DNA of 50,073 nt from Sulfurimonas sp. (GTDB taxonomy: Bacteria; Campylobacterota; Campylobacteria; Campylobacterales; Sulfurimonadaceae), in contig JAMOSN010000044.1 of NCBI GenBank assembly GCA_027068455.1, positions 1-50,073 of the forward strand. Reading direction: 5' to 3'. Shown here in pieces: positions 18,360-28,600 of the stretch (position 1 is the stretch's first letter; the number at the start of each line of letters is the position of its first letter). The position numbers and the translations under genes are program-made. The notes under the pieces were generated by a model. That model was not told the DNA's origin. It was given only the letters and a program-made list of their open reading frames with translations, and made no database searches.

Positions 18360-18566
18360 ATGCTAAAATTTTTAATCTCATCACTTTTTATTTTTTCCAT
18401 CTCAGTATTTGCACAAACAATAGATCTTGATGTAACTATACGAAAATCTGATAACATACAGTTCACTTTTGATGATGTTAAAAACTTTATCAATATAACA
18501 GCAGACCATGATATACTTGCTATAAAATACTCTCTTTTAGTCAAGATAAATATAAAAAATGGATAA
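18360..18566 (+). CDS. Small exported hypothetical protein
   Basis: A 68-residue protein with a signal peptide (MLKFLISSLFIFSISVFA), leaving about 50 residues (TIDLDVTIRKSDNIQF...). Not recognised. The Shine-Dalgarno AAGG (18349-18352) overlaps the end of a copy of the dispersed 9-mer (18342-18350). It is the first of four closely spaced genes: the MOSC gene starts 3 bp downstream. Expression is likely from context, but function is unknown. Confidence 0.6.
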   Translation: MLKFLISSLFIFSISVFAQTIDLDVTIRKSDNIQFTFDDVKNFINITADHDILAIKYSLLVKINIKNG

Positions 18567-18569
18567 ATA

Positions 18570-19013
18570 ATGGAAGGAAAAGTACTCAAACTGTTTATTA
18601 CAAAGAAAAATATCCAAAAAACACGAGAAAAACAGTCTAAAATTACAGTTGATTCTGATGGAATAGATGGTGATAAGTTTTATGGCAAAAATCCTCAACG
18701 TGCTATACTTATTACCACCGTAGAGAGTTATACATTGGCAAATGAAAACGGGATTGATATAGAATATGGCATGTTGGGAGAAAATATACTTATAGATATC
18801 AATCCTTATCATCTCCAAGCTGGTGAACAGTTACAAATTGGCAATACAATTTTAGAAATAACACAAAACTGTACCCTTTGTAAAGGTCTATCGACAATTA
18901 ACTCTAAGTTACCAAAACTTTTAAAAGATGACAGAGGTATATTTGCAAAAGTAGTTCAAGGTTCATCACATATACATATAGGGGACACTGTCTCATTAGG
19001 AGAAGGAAAATAG
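18570..19013 (+). CDS. MOSC domain protein
   Basis: A 147-residue stand-alone MOSC domain. The family cysteine thought to receive or carry sulfur is in TQNCTLCKGL near residue 107; other family marks are DGIDGDKFYGKN, YGMLGENILID and GEQLQIGNTILEITQ. MOSC domains bind molybdenum cofactor or act as sulfur carriers, as in the C-terminus of Moco sulfurase and YiiM. Next to soxC, and in a genome region with mobA and moaC, a role in molybdenum enzyme maturation or sulfur handling is reasonable. Its stop overlaps the following GTG by one base. Confidence 0.85.
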   Translation: MEGKVLKLFITKKNIQKTREKQSKITVDSDGIDGDKFYGKNPQRAILITTVESYTLANENGIDIEYGMLGENILIDINPYHLQAGEQLQIGNTILEITQNCTLCKGLSTINSKLPKLLKDDRGIFAKVVQGSSHIHIGDTVSLGEGK

Positions 19014-19981
19014 TGAAAAATATACTTTATATCTTTGGAGTATTGCTAATACTTCTCAATGGTTGTACGCCACAAAAACCAACTATTCCTCTTAGAAAGA
19101 ATAATACTGTTCATACTATCCAAGATATACAGGTTTTTAGTGCTCCTAATGCAGATGGTGCCATAACACCAAAAACAATAGAGGATGCTTTTGAGTCAGT
19201 TGGACTCGGTGTTGCTGGCAATAATGATATGAATAAGCCTTTTATAAAGCGCTTTGGTACTACACATTATAAAATATATAATTTAGCAATGTTTGCCAAC
19301 GATGATCTTACCTTTAAGCTTGTCAAAAAATATCCACAATTTGGAGCCCTTACACCACTGACTATGTCTATTTGGTCACAGGGAGATAGTATCAATATTG
19401 CAACACTCTCCATCCATGGTATGTCTCGAGCAGTAGATATTCCAGAGTTAGACAAAGATCTTCAAACTTATGCAACACTCATTCAAAAAGCACTCAAGAA
19501 AGCACTTCCAAATGGAAAATTTCAACAACTCCATTTCCATAGAACAGATAAAGCACTTCAGACAACATTTACAATGGATGTAGATTTGGAAGACAAATCG
19601 ATTGATGAGTATATAGAAGATTTTGAAGCTGAATTTGAAGGGGAACTTGAACCACTGGGTTTTTTACTTCCAAACTATACAAATTTACAAGAGGAGATAT
19701 TTGATGATAGAAACTATCATGAATATGACTTTTTTCATACATATTCCATTTGTAAATTTGATGTAATATTTCCTGTAAGCAAACTCCATCCAGAAGCTGG
19801 AGCTTGGGCACCATGCTCCTTTTATCTTTACAAGAAAAAAGATGAACAAACAATGCACATGGGCTTTTTATCGGTTGAGAACTGGATAACATCACTTGAT
19901 ATTAAAGATGAAGAATCTATTAAACCTCTTAGAGAGGCACAACAAATGATAGAAAACATCTTAAAAGAAATGACTAACTAG
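19013..19981 (+). CDS. Putative lipoprotein, DUF302-like region
   Basis: A 322-residue protein with a lipoprotein signal (LLILLNGC, Cys18). Residues 50-170 contain a pattern (FKLVKKYPQFGALTPLTMSIW ... IPELDKDLQTYATLIQKALKKAL) that recalls the DUF302 domain often found in sulfur oxidisers; a second, related half may follow at 200-310. I could not confirm this. It starts with GTG overlapping the MOSC stop (TAGTG) and is followed 15 bp later by the DUF4395 gene, so the set is one transcription unit. Probably periplasmic, function unknown. Confidence 0.65.
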   Translation: MKNILYIFGVLLILLNGCTPQKPTIPLRKNNTVHTIQDIQVFSAPNADGAITPKTIEDAFESVGLGVAGNNDMNKPFIKRFGTTHYKIYNLAMFANDDLTFKLVKKYPQFGALTPLTMSIWSQGDSINIATLSIHGMSRAVDIPELDKDLQTYATLIQKALKKALPNGKFQQLHFHRTDKALQTTFTMDVDLEDKSIDEYIEDFEAEFEGELEPLGFLLPNYTNLQEEIFDDRNYHEYDFFHTYSICKFDVIFPVSKLHPEAGAWAPCSFYLYKKKDEQTMHMGFLSVENWITSLDIKDEESIKPLREAQQMIENILKEMTN

Positions 19982-19996
19982 CATAAGGATATTTAT

Positions 19997-20746
19997 TTGA
20001 ATTTACACGATTTTTTATGGGAATATGGCGAAAAAGTCCCTGGATACGATGTAACTGTTATCAATGAAAGAGAAGCAAGAGCAGCAGCAGGTATATTGGC
20101 AACTCTTGGCATGATTGTAATCTTTGTCGGTATAGGGTACAACCATATCATTGTTGCAAGGGTTTACTTGGCATTTTTATTTATCGATTTTACAGCAAGA
20201 GTTATCAGCCCAAAATACTCCCCATCACTGCTTTTAGGAAAATTTATTGTCCGCAATCAAAAACCTGAATATGTAGGCGGACTGCAAAAACGTTTTGCCT
20301 GGACACTTGGATGGCTCGTATCTTTTCCTATGCTTTACTGGTTTGTACTGAACTGGGATATTACATTCTATAAAGTAATGATCTGTGTTCTTTGTCTTAC
20401 TCTTATGACACTAGAGAGCGCTTTTTCTATATGTATAGGCTGTATGATATACAAAGCACTTATTGATAGATCACCCAAACACTGTCCAGGTGGAACATGT
20501 GAAATCAAGAAAAAAGAGCCTATACAAACCTTTAATCCACTACAGGCAATTATTGCTGCATCTACAATAATAGGACTTATTATCGGTATTTACCTCTTTC
20601 TTGCAAAAACAGAATCAAAAACTTTTTTTGGTGAATTCCTTCATGAAGCTGTTTTAACAAAAGAGCAATTACAAAAAGAGAAAGATGAAGCATATCAACG
20701 AGAGCTAGAAAAAGAGTTTGGAGATGATGAGGATGACGATTTTTAA
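19997..20746 (+). CDS. DUF4395 family membrane protein
   Basis: A 249-residue integral membrane protein. Family marks are INEREARAAAG near residue 22, FIDFTARVISPKYSPS, and CIGCMIYKAL near residue 150, with a further CPGGTC pair. About five to six helices, then an acidic tail (EKEFGDDEDDDF). The TTG start at 19997 follows AAGGAT at good spacing, and the fit MNLHDFLWEYGEKVPGYDV has no closer ATG. Many DUF4395 proteins are encoded near thiosulfate-oxidation genes; a transport or membrane sulfur role is only inference. The stop codon is inside a bidirectional terminator. Confidence 0.75.
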   Translation: MNLHDFLWEYGEKVPGYDVTVINEREARAAAGILATLGMIVIFVGIGYNHIIVARVYLAFLFIDFTARVISPKYSPSLLLGKFIVRNQKPEYVGGLQKRFAWTLGWLVSFPMLYWFVLNWDITFYKVMICVLCLTLMTLESAFSICIGCMIYKALIDRSPKHCPGGTCEIKKKEPIQTFNPLQAIIAASTIIGLIIGIYLFLAKTESKTFFGEFLHEAVLTKEQLQKEKDEAYQRELEKEFGDDEDDDF

Positions 20747-20778
20747 ATATTATAACGCGCTTATGCGTTATAATATTT
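20745..20778. terminator. Bidirectional terminator between DUF4395 gene and aroC
   Basis: A perfect 14-bp inverted repeat, AAATATTATAACGC and its complement, with a 6-nt loop, sits between two convergent genes. It overlaps the stop codons of both. A/T runs at each end allow termination in both directions. Confidence 0.8.
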
Positions 20779-21837
20779 CACTACACCTTCCATTTTAGAA
20801 CCCATATTTAACAGTACCATATCTGCGATAACAAGTGCAGCCAATGCTTCACATACAACAGTACCACGAATAGCCACACATGGGTCATGACGACCTTTTA
20901 AAGAGAAATCAACTTCCTCATTGCGTGTTGTTAGAGTATGCTGCTCCTGAAAGATGGAAGGTGTAGGTTTAAAATAGACATTAAGCACTATATCTTCACC
21001 ATTACTGATACCACCCAAAATACCACCAGCATGATTTGTTTCAAACCCATCAGCACGAATAGCATCATTGTTTTGTGAACCTTTGGAACGGGCAGACAGC
21101 ACTCCATCTCCTATTTCAACAGCTTTGACAGCATTAAGACCCATCATGGCATCAGCAAGAACACCATCAAGTTTATAATACAAAGGCTGTCCAAGTCCAA
21201 CAGGTACACCTTGAATCACAACACGAGAAACACCACCAACAGAATCATGTCTGTTTTTAGCATCTAAAATAGCTGCTTTTTGAGTCTCTTCTTGTTTTGG
21301 ATCCAAAGCGTAAATTATACTTGTTTTTGCATATTCATAATCATACTCTTTGGCTGCTATGCCATCCACTTCACAGATACCACTAATAACACTGATACCA
21401 AGTTCTCTGAGCATCAGCTTTGCAATAGCCCCAGCAGCAACACGGGCAGCTGTTTCTCTTGCAGAACTGCGTCCTCCACCGCGATAATCACGGATACCAT
21501 ATTTATGAAAATAGGTAAAATCAGCATGACCTGGACGAAAAATATCTTTAATATTCGAGTAGTCTTTTGATTTTTGGTTTGTATTAAAAATCACCATAGC
21601 AATGGGAGTTCCTGTACTTTTACCCTCAAACACACCACTTAAAATTTCAACTCTATCAGCCTCTTTACGTGCTGTTTCAAATTCACTTTTACCAGGTTTA
21701 CGACGATCAAGTTCACTTTGAATATAAGCTTCATCTATCTCTAATCCTGCAGGCACTCCATCCAACACGCAACCAATAGCTTTTCCGTGTGATTCACCAA
21801 ATGTTGTGTAACGTAACTTCATTCCAAAACTGTTCAC
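20761..21837 (-). CDS. aroC: Chorismate synthase
   Basis: A 358-residue enzyme that makes chorismate from EPSP, the last step of the shikimate pathway, using reduced FMN. The N-terminus [22 protein letters not shown] and [32 protein letters not shown] are signature stretches. I keep the GTG at 21837, which shares a base with the rnc stop (TAGTG), because the resulting start matches the family; an internal ATG at 21822 would remove conserved residues. Last gene of the leftward run rnhA-rnc-aroC. Two exact 9-mer copies (20931, 21764) lie within it. Confidence 0.95.
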   Translation of the reverse strand: MNSFGMKLRYTTFGESHGKAIGCVLDGVPAGLEIDEAYIQSELDRRKPGKSEFETARKEADRVEILSGVFEGKSTGTPIAMVIFNTNQKSKDYSNIKDIFRPGHADFTYFHKYGIRDYRGGGRSSARETAARVAAGAIAKLMLRELGISVISGICEVDGIAAKEYDYEYAKTSIIYALDPKQEETQKAAILDAKNRHDSVGGVSRVVIQGVPVGLGQPLYYKLDGVLADAMMGLNAVKAVEIGDGVLSARSKGSQNNDAIRADGFETNHAGGILGGISNGEDIVLNVYFKPTPSIFQEQHTLTTRNEEVDFSLKGRHDPCVAIRGTVVCEALAALVIADMVLLNMGSKMEGVVKYYNA

Positions 21838-22517
21838 TATTTTTCCCTCTTTAACATCTCTACTGCTATTTTTGCTGCTTCTTGCTGTGCTATTTTCTTA
21901 CTTTTACCAACAGCACGTGCATACTCTTTATCTTCTATATAAACACCAACTTCAAACTCTTTTTGGTGATCTGGTCCTCGTGAAGCAAGCACTTTATACT
22001 CAGGAGTAATTCCAAAACGGGCCTGAGTCAACTCTTGCAGTGTTGTTTTAAAATCTCTAAAAAGAGAATCTAAAGAGATCTCTTTATGGTTCTCTTCTAT
22101 TAACTTAATCGCTATCTCTTCTACTTTTTTGAGTCCAGCCTCTAAGTAAATAGCTCCCATAATCGCTTCAAAAGCATTTGAGAGCAATGATGACTTTTCA
22201 CGCCCTCCGTTATTGTCTTCTGCATTGGAAAGCAGTATATAGTCTCCAAGATTTAAAGAGCGTGCCAGTTTGTCAAAACCTGTTTCATTTACCAGTGAAG
22301 CTCGAATTTTAGAAAGTTTTCCCTCATCTGAAGTGCGAAACTTTCTAAAAAGATACTCCCCTACAACAAGATCTAAAACTGCATCACCCAAAAACTCCAA
22401 ACGTTCATTATCGTAGGGCTGTTTATAACTTTTATGTGTCAGCGCTTCGATAATGAGCTTTTTATCCTGAAATTTATAACCCAACTTTTTTTCAAGTGTT
22501 TCTATCGTCTTATGCAT
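21837..22517 (-). CDS. rnc: Ribonuclease III
   Basis: A 226-residue endonuclease that cuts double-stranded RNA, matures rRNA and would also process antisense RNA pairs such as the candidate near 37.5 kb. The signature [14 protein letters not shown] is near residue 37, with the second acidic site in [16 protein letters not shown]. The C-terminal double-stranded-RNA-binding domain ([15 protein letters not shown] ... [16 protein letters not shown]) is intact. ATG at 22517 follows GAGG. It lies 18 bp after rnhA and overlaps aroC by one base. Confidence 0.96.
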   Translation of the reverse strand: MHKTIETLEKKLGYKFQDKKLIIEALTHKSYKQPYDNERLEFLGDAVLDLVVGEYLFRKFRTSDEGKLSKIRASLVNETGFDKLARSLNLGDYILLSNAEDNNGGREKSSLLSNAFEAIMGAIYLEAGLKKVEEIAIKLIEENHKEISLDSLFRDFKTTLQELTQARFGITPEYKVLASRGPDHQKEFEVGVYIEDKEYARAVGKSKKIAQQEAAKIAVEMLKREK

Positions 22518-22535
22518 TGCATCCTCACTTTACCA

Positions 22536-22967
22536 TCATCCAAGCCTATCTTTAACTGCTTGAGCCGCTTCTCTTGCCAAAATATCACACCGTTCATTCT
22601 CTTCATGTCCATCATGTCCTCGCACCCAAATAGCATGGATTTTATGAGGCTTTGCCACCTCTATATACTCTTTCCATAAATCGGGATTTTTCACTTTTTT
22701 AAAATCTTTTTTTATCCAGTTTTCAAGCCACTCATTAATCCCTTTCACCACATAAGAGGAGTCAGATACTATATCGACTTCACATGGCTCTTTTAAAGCT
22801 TTTAAGCCCTCTATCACCCCTTTGAGTTCCATTCTGTTATTTGTGGTATGCTCTTGTGAACCAAAAAGCTCACGCTCTTTATCTTTATAACGAAGAATCA
22901 CTCCATACCCGCCAGGACCTGGGTTTCCTAAAGCACTGCCATCACTGAAAAGAGTTATTTTCTTCAC
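22536..22967 (-). CDS. rnhA: Ribonuclease HI
   Basis: A 143-residue enzyme that degrades RNA in RNA-DNA hybrids. Catalytic acids are visible: D9 (LFSDGSALGNPGPGG), E47 (NNRMELKG), D69 (IVSDSSYV), and the aspartate in NERCDILARE, with the histidine loop VRGHDGHEENE. The GTG at 22967 is preceded by AGGA and lies inside the end of the TPR gene (26-base overlap), so the two are coupled. Length is typical. Confidence 0.95.
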   Translation of the reverse strand: MKKITLFSDGSALGNPGPGGYGVILRYKDKERELFGSQEHTTNNRMELKGVIEGLKALKEPCEVDIVSDSSYVVKGINEWLENWIKKDFKKVKNPDLWKEYIEVAKPHKIHAIWVRGHDGHEENERCDILAREAAQAVKDRLG

Positions 22968-23988
22968 TAAAATCCTTAATATAATCTCTTGTAAGGCTCC
23001 ATTCTATCCGTTGCGTGTCTATCTCATGACACACACTACAACGATGAAAAGCAAAAGGGTACACCCCTTTACAAGATTCACAAGCATATTCAAAACTTAA
23101 AGTTGCATTTGCTTTTGCCTGAAGTTTAATTAAAACATCAAATTCAAATACTGAACTTGATTCTGCCAAATTCAGATATCCTTTTGCGGTATAAAGCTCA
23201 CGCAAGTATTCACTTTGTGAAATTATATCTAAATTCAAATCTTTTAAATCCAAGTTCCATAAAATATCCACTAAAATCTCACTTTTTGAAACATCCAAAT
23301 ATCTCCAAGCAAACTCTTTGTCCACTCGGAAGAGATACTCAAAAATCATATAGCCCAACATCTTTTTTTCATTATAGATAGCAAGAAGCTTCTCTTTTTT
23401 CTCATCCATATCGATTTTTGTATCATGAATAAGAATGAGAGCCTGAAGATATAAGCTCTCCAATGCTATATCCTCTTCAAGTTCATCCAAGGGTTCTAGC
23501 ACATCTAAAGCAGATTGGTAATCACGCATATACTCATATACTAAAAGAAGATAATGTAAAGCCTGCGGTGATCTAGGGTTATTTTTCAAAATCTCTAAAA
23601 ATATCTGTTTGGATCGCTCTAAAAAACCAGCTTTAAAATAGGTCTTTCCTAATAAAAACATTATCTCTTTTACATTTGAAGGACTACCTCTTTGAAGCAT
23701 CTCCTTATATATCTCTATGGCTTTTTCATAATCACCATTCTTATAATATGAGTTAGCCAGCAAAAACCACAGTTTATCAGAAAGACCTCCATTGGCAACA
23801 AGGACTTTTATCTCATTTTCAGTTGGTAAAGTTCTAAACTGTCTTAAAAATTTATTGAGATGTTTATAATCCTCTTTACGCTTATATCTCCCCCACCAAT
23901 AGGAAAAGAATGTAATAATAAAAATAATAACAAAAAAGATGATTATAGAAAAAAGTGGGTCTCTGTATTCTATGAAAAAGATATCCAT
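22942..23988 (-). CDS. LapB-like TPR protein with C-terminal zinc ribbon
   Basis: A 348-residue protein with one N-terminal membrane segment (FSIIIFFVIIFIITFFSYWWGR), a series of TPR helices (clear repeats at about 70-185) and a C-terminal four-cysteine ribbon (CESC ... CSVC). This layout is that of LapB/YciM, which controls lipopolysaccharide synthesis through FtsH and LpxC in enterobacteria; here it is shorter and the role is inferred from architecture only. Its ATG shares a base with the stop of the gene before it (TGATG), and it overlaps rnhA. Confidence 0.7.
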   Translation of the reverse strand: MDIFFIEYRDPLFSIIIFFVIIFIITFFSYWWGRYKRKEDYKHLNKFLRQFRTLPTENEIKVLVANGGLSDKLWFLLANSYYKNGDYEKAIEIYKEMLQRGSPSNVKEIMFLLGKTYFKAGFLERSKQIFLEILKNNPRSPQALHYLLLVYEYMRDYQSALDVLEPLDELEEDIALESLYLQALILIHDTKIDMDEKKEKLLAIYNEKKMLGYMIFEYLFRVDKEFAWRYLDVSKSEILVDILWNLDLKDLNLDIISQSEYLRELYTAKGYLNLAESSSVFEFDVLIKLQAKANATLSFEYACESCKGVYPFAFHRCSVCHEIDTQRIEWSLTRDYIKDFSEENNSFQ

Positions 23989-24455
23989 CAGTCGTACACC
24001 ACAATTCCATAATCATTTTTAATATTATAAAAAACGCTCTCTTGTGTTATCTCTAAATCTTTGAGTTTTCCAAGTTGTATAATAGAGTTTTTCTTCACCT
24101 GTATCCCATTCTCTTTAAAAAATTTTCGTATATTGACAAATTTCACATCCTCTACAAATTTATACTCAAACTCCTTGTGCAGGAACATCTTTTCACTTGT
24201 GAACAAATGTTCATTGACATGAAGTTTATCAGATGCATACTTGATTGGCAAATATCCCGAAAGATCTGTTAGTATCTCCTGTATATAAAGATGTTTGGAA
24301 GGAAGGGAGTTTTTTTGGATAAAAAGATATTTGTTGTTAAGTTTAAGTGTTGGTGTATTTTTCCAGTATCTGTAAGCTGGATTAGAGATACCAAGCTTGG
24401 TATATACCTCTTTCCAAAGCCAATAAGAGTTCAATGTATTTGGAAGATGAGACAT
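23988..24455 (-). CDS. Hypothetical protein
   Basis: A 155-residue protein not recognised. There is no signal peptide or membrane segment. The first 35 residues (YWLWKEVYTKLGISNPAYRYWKN) resemble a helix-turn-helix of the MerR or excisionase type, but this is weak. The C-terminal part is rich in aromatic and basic residues. It is the first gene of the leftward unit with the LapB-like gene, rnhA, rnc and aroC, and has a -10 TATAAT on the minus strand near 24490, next to a small hairpin (24475-24491). Confidence 0.65.
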   Translation of the reverse strand: MSHLPNTLNSYWLWKEVYTKLGISNPAYRYWKNTPTLKLNNKYLFIQKNSLPSKHLYIQEILTDLSGYLPIKYASDKLHVNEHLFTSEKMFLHKEFEYKFVEDVKFVNIRKFFKENGIQVKKNSIIQLGKLKDLEITQESVFYNIKNDYGIVVYD

Positions 24456-24474
24456 AAAAAACCAACCCCTTTGT

Positions 24475-24491
24475 ATCTTGTTTTACAAGAT
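24475..24491 (-). other. Small hairpin in the 5' leader of the LapB-like/rnhA/rnc/aroC unit
   Basis: ATCTTG, loop TTTTA, CAAGAT: a 6-bp perfect stem just upstream of the ATG at 24455. It lies between the likely -10 and the ribosome site, so it may be a leader structure. Confidence 0.35.
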
Positions 24492-24496
24492 TATAT

Positions 24497-24514
24497 ACTC
24501 TTTTTTTAAAGAGT
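24497..24514 (-). terminator. Terminator-like hairpin after yeiH
   Basis: ACTCTTT, a 4-T loop, AAAGAGT: a 7-bp stem between the yeiH stop and the next gene. T runs flank it on the plus strand, A runs on the minus. Confidence 0.45.
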
Positions 24515-24540
24515 TTTATTAAAAAAGGGAAGGTTCGATT

Positions 24541-25605
24541 TTAAAATACTGCTGTTACTGCTTTTGTAACCACAAAACCACCAACTACAAGCCATACAAA
24601 CATAGCACCCGCAGTATAAAGTGGAGCAAGACCTAAGCCTTTAAATTTTGAAAAGATTGTTCCCATACCAAGTGCTGTCATAGCCATAGTCAAAAGGAAA
24701 GTATCTATCTCATTGATAACATTTACTATATCTTGAGGTACGATTTGAAGAGAGTTAAACCCAGCCATACCAATAAAATATACTGCAAACCAAGGGATAA
24801 CAAGTTTTACACCACCTGTTGCAGAGCCTGTTTTTTTCGCTTGCATTGAAAGATAGATACCTAGAACAATAAGCATCGGTGCAATCATAATAACTCTTGT
24901 CATTTTTACAATCACAGCTGAGTTTGCCATCACTTCAGGAGCACCAGGAATCGAAGCAGGAACCGCAACAACCTGTGCAACTTCATGGATTGTACCACCA
25001 ACATAGATACCAAACTGCTCTGGTGTCATATGTAAAAATCCAGTTGCAGGGTCAATGATTGCTGAATATAAAACAGGATATAAAAACATTGAAATAGTAC
25101 CAAAGAGTACAACCATAGAAACAGCAACTGCTGTTTTATGACCTTCAGCTTTAAGTACTGGTTCTGTTGCCAAAACCGCAGCAGCACCACAAACAGAAGC
25201 TCCACTAGCTGTAAGCATTGCTGTATCTTTGTCCATTTTAAAGATTTTATACCCTAAATACGAACCTAAAATAAAGGTTGTTGAAAGCATAATAAGTGAA
25301 ACCATAAATCCACTCATTCCAACATCCATAATCTGCTGGAATGTGATTCTAAATCCGTAAAAAACAATCGCAAAACGAAGAATTTTTTTCCCTGAGAATG
25401 TAATCCCTGTACCCCATTCACTCGGGATATGGTTATGAAGTGTATTGGCATAAAATATACCCATCACAATACCAATAACAAGTGGAGATATCCCTAAAGC
25501 TTTAACAGGAGCCAAGCCTGCAATCATAGTTGCTGCAGCTGCAAAGATTGCAACAAATATTATTCCAGAGATGGTACCTTTTCTATTTTCTGGTGAAAAT
25601 GCCAT
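24541..25605 (-). CDS. yeiH: YeiH/UPF0324 family putative sulfate exporter-like membrane protein
   Basis: A 354-residue integral membrane protein with about ten hydrophobic helices. Family marks include PLVIGIVMGIFYANT, GKKILRFAIVFYGFRITF, GASVCGAAAVLAT and GTIHEVAQVVA. The family (PSE, putative sulfate exporter) has no firm substrate; export of sulfate or sulfonates is the common suggestion and would fit an organism that produces sulfate by Sox. AAAGG precedes the ATG at 25605, with TGGTATAAT as extended -10 upstream on the minus strand. Single-gene unit. Confidence 0.85.
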   Translation of the reverse strand: MAFSPENRKGTISGIIFVAIFAAAATMIAGLAPVKALGISPLVIGIVMGIFYANTLHNHIPSEWGTGITFSGKKILRFAIVFYGFRITFQQIMDVGMSGFMVSLIMLSTTFILGSYLGYKIFKMDKDTAMLTASGASVCGAAAVLATEPVLKAEGHKTAVAVSMVVLFGTISMFLYPVLYSAIIDPATGFLHMTPEQFGIYVGGTIHEVAQVVAVPASIPGAPEVMANSAVIVKMTRVIMIAPMLIVLGIYLSMQAKKTGSATGGVKLVIPWFAVYFIGMAGFNSLQIVPQDIVNVINEIDTFLLTMAMTALGMGTIFSKFKGLGLAPLYTAGAMFVWLVVGGFVVTKAVTAVF

Positions 25606-25649
25606 AAGTAACCTTTATAATAAATTAGAGGGCGAATTATACCAAAAAA

Positions 25650-28600
25650 TTATTTAACATCTGCTACATTTATTTCGAGTTTTGTCATCACACCATCATC
25701 TTCATCAGAGATTCTACTCTCTTTTGCTGCTTTTAGACGATGTGCAGCAACATGTTTTTCCTCTCTTAAATAGGCAACAACAGCCTCTGCTCTATTATAT
25801 GCTAGATTTTCCAACTCCTCTTTGCTGACTTTTTGAAGTTTGATACATCCATCAACAAGTCTTTTTTGATATGCACGTTTCAAGTCATCTTCGTTATCTT
25901 TATACTCCTCTTGAAGTTTCGTTTGTAATTTCTTTAACGACTCCTCCCCTTTTGCCTGAGTATAAATGAGCTCTAACATCTCAACAGTGATTGCACTCTC
26001 ACTTTCTTTGATGTTTTTATCACCACTTTTTTGAATAACCTGTGCGATAAGTTTTGCTTTTTGCAGTGCCAAAGTATCTTTGTCTTGATCATATCCTCCA
26101 ATAACACGCAACTGTAATTTAGGACGTTTTAACATCATTTTTACTAAATGATCAAGCTTTTCTCTTTGTGGAGGAGCTATATGAACACTTCCAGCTTCAA
26201 AAGCAACAAACTCCAAATCCTCTCCATCCATACCAAGCATGGAACCTAGGAACTTAAAAGGTGATGTTACTGCTTTTGTAATAAGATTTCCCAGTGTTTT
26301 GAGAACCAAAGCCCCATATTTAAAATCGGGCTGATTCAAGTCACCCTCCACTGGCATATCTATATCTATAATACCGTCACTGTCTTCTAAAAGCCCTATG
26401 ACAAATCCAAGTGGCAGATGTGTCACATTCTCATCTTCTATCTCATCACCAAGTTTTATTTTTTTGATTATGATAGAGTTACTTCCGTGAAGCTGAGAAT
26501 TTTTTATATCATATCCCAAATCGAGATAAAGTTTCCCATCATCTATTTTATACCCTGCAAACTCTGCACTGTACCCACTAAGTGAACTAAGTGCGAGGTT
26601 TTTGAAGTTAAAATCAATATCTGTATATTTTTTAGGATCTCCACTATCTAAACTTCCCTGCAACAGGGTTGATCCGTACTTATCAACCTCTCCTGCTATT
26701 TTAAGATAGGTTGTCTCGTTTGGTGTATTGCTCAGTGCATACATCACACCGTTTAGATCATGAATATCTGTTTGAAATTTGATAGGGATCGAAAAATCAC
26801 TAAATTTCGCACTTCCGTTTTTCACATTCACTTTCACTATTGTCACAGGAAAAGCTGGTTGCTCTTTTTTCTTCTGAAGCGTATCCTCTTGCGTGTTGTT
26901 ATTCTCAGGAGAGGTTTTTTTCACCAATGTTGAGAAGTTAAGCACTTTGTTTTTATCTATTTTAGCATTAACATAAAAAGAATCAATATTTACCTCATCA
27001 ACATAGAGTCTATTTGGCATAAGCTCTAAAGTATATGATTGAATATAAAACTTGTTCATAGAAAATAAAAAGCTGTTGTCTTGCGTGTTATTGACAAAAA
27101 GGGAGTCAATGGTAAAATCACCTGTAACACGCAAGTCTGGATACTTTTTACTTGGAGCATACTGTGTTTGCCCTTTCATACTGATGCGTCCATCATCTAT
27201 GGCTATATAGGTACTCTCTTGCAGATACGGTGTTAAAACACGCAAGTCAAGATTTTTCAAATCAAAACTTCCCATCTCTTTAAGAGGCGTGTGGCGAAGC
27301 TTCCCTTGAGTGTAGAGTTTTGCACTTTTGTTAATTCGCATATATGTTTTATAGTTAAGCCATGTACCCTTATTGGAATCTATATTTTTCAATGTTATAT
27401 AGACCCTGTCAAGTGAGTGTTTTTGCACTTTTGGCAAAGCTCTGTCTTTAAAAAGAATCTTTGAGTCTTTGAGTCTAAACTCTTTGAGTTTGATATGGTA
27501 GGGTTGTGAGTCTGTTGCGTGTTGCGATGCTTTTTTTGGAGGTTGTTTTTTTGCAACTACTATACCATCAACATTGAGTTTTTTGTTTTTATACCTCTCC
27601 AAATGTAAAGCAAGTTTCTCAACAATCACTTTCTCTACGTTAACATCTTTTTTAACAGTATCCACTTTGACATTGTGTATTTGAAAACTTTTCATATTTA
27701 GTAATGGTGTATGGGTTGAGTTTTTAGCAACTTTGAGTTTATCCAAGCTCACATTGGCATCTTCTACCATCGCTATTACACTGCCATTGTTCTCATAAAG
27801 GTGGGTTTGGAGAGAAATATTTGTATATGCTTTTTGCAAGTCGATATCAAACACTGCCAAGTTCTCTTTTGCAGCTTTGTTTATATAAGGCTTATAATGC
27901 ACAATATCAAAATCATCACACTTCGTTTTGGTAAAGATATCCAAACTGTTCCATTTGAGTGTACCATCTATCTCACAGGTTGCGTGTTTATTAAGAGATG
28001 TTTGTACAAAATAGGAAAAAGGTGTCTTTCCTAAAGTATTGACATTTTCAATAAGAATATGAAGCTTCTCTACACTACTGACAACAGCAGGAGTTATTGC
28101 TTTGTCATCAAATGATGCTGCAATATTGTGAAGTTCAATACTTTTTATATCAATATCCCAAGGAGCAGCAGTTGTGGTATTTGTATCGTTACTTTTTTTC
28201 TCTGGCAGTTGCGTGTTGATTTGTGTATATTCACTCCAGTCTATCTTACCGTCACGTTTGCGGATAGCTTCCACTTCTAAAGTATCTAAAAGGATATGCT
28301 CCACCTTCCCTTGTTGTTGCAATGGCTTTAGAAGAGAACTTTGAAATTCTAGTTTTTTAAGACGAAGAATATCGTGTTCTTTGTTTTTTGGTTTAATACG
28401 TAAATTTTGTAATACTACCTGCGTGTTTATAATTTTTGTATTGTTGATATCATCTATGGCAAATGCAAACTCTGAATGAAGCGATATTTTTCCATCAGCG
28501 ACTTCAAGCTTTAACATATCTTTGAGATATCGCCACTGGGTATAGAGTTTACTTGCTTCAAAATCGAGTGAACCATGGAGTGTTAAAGGCTCAAACCTAT

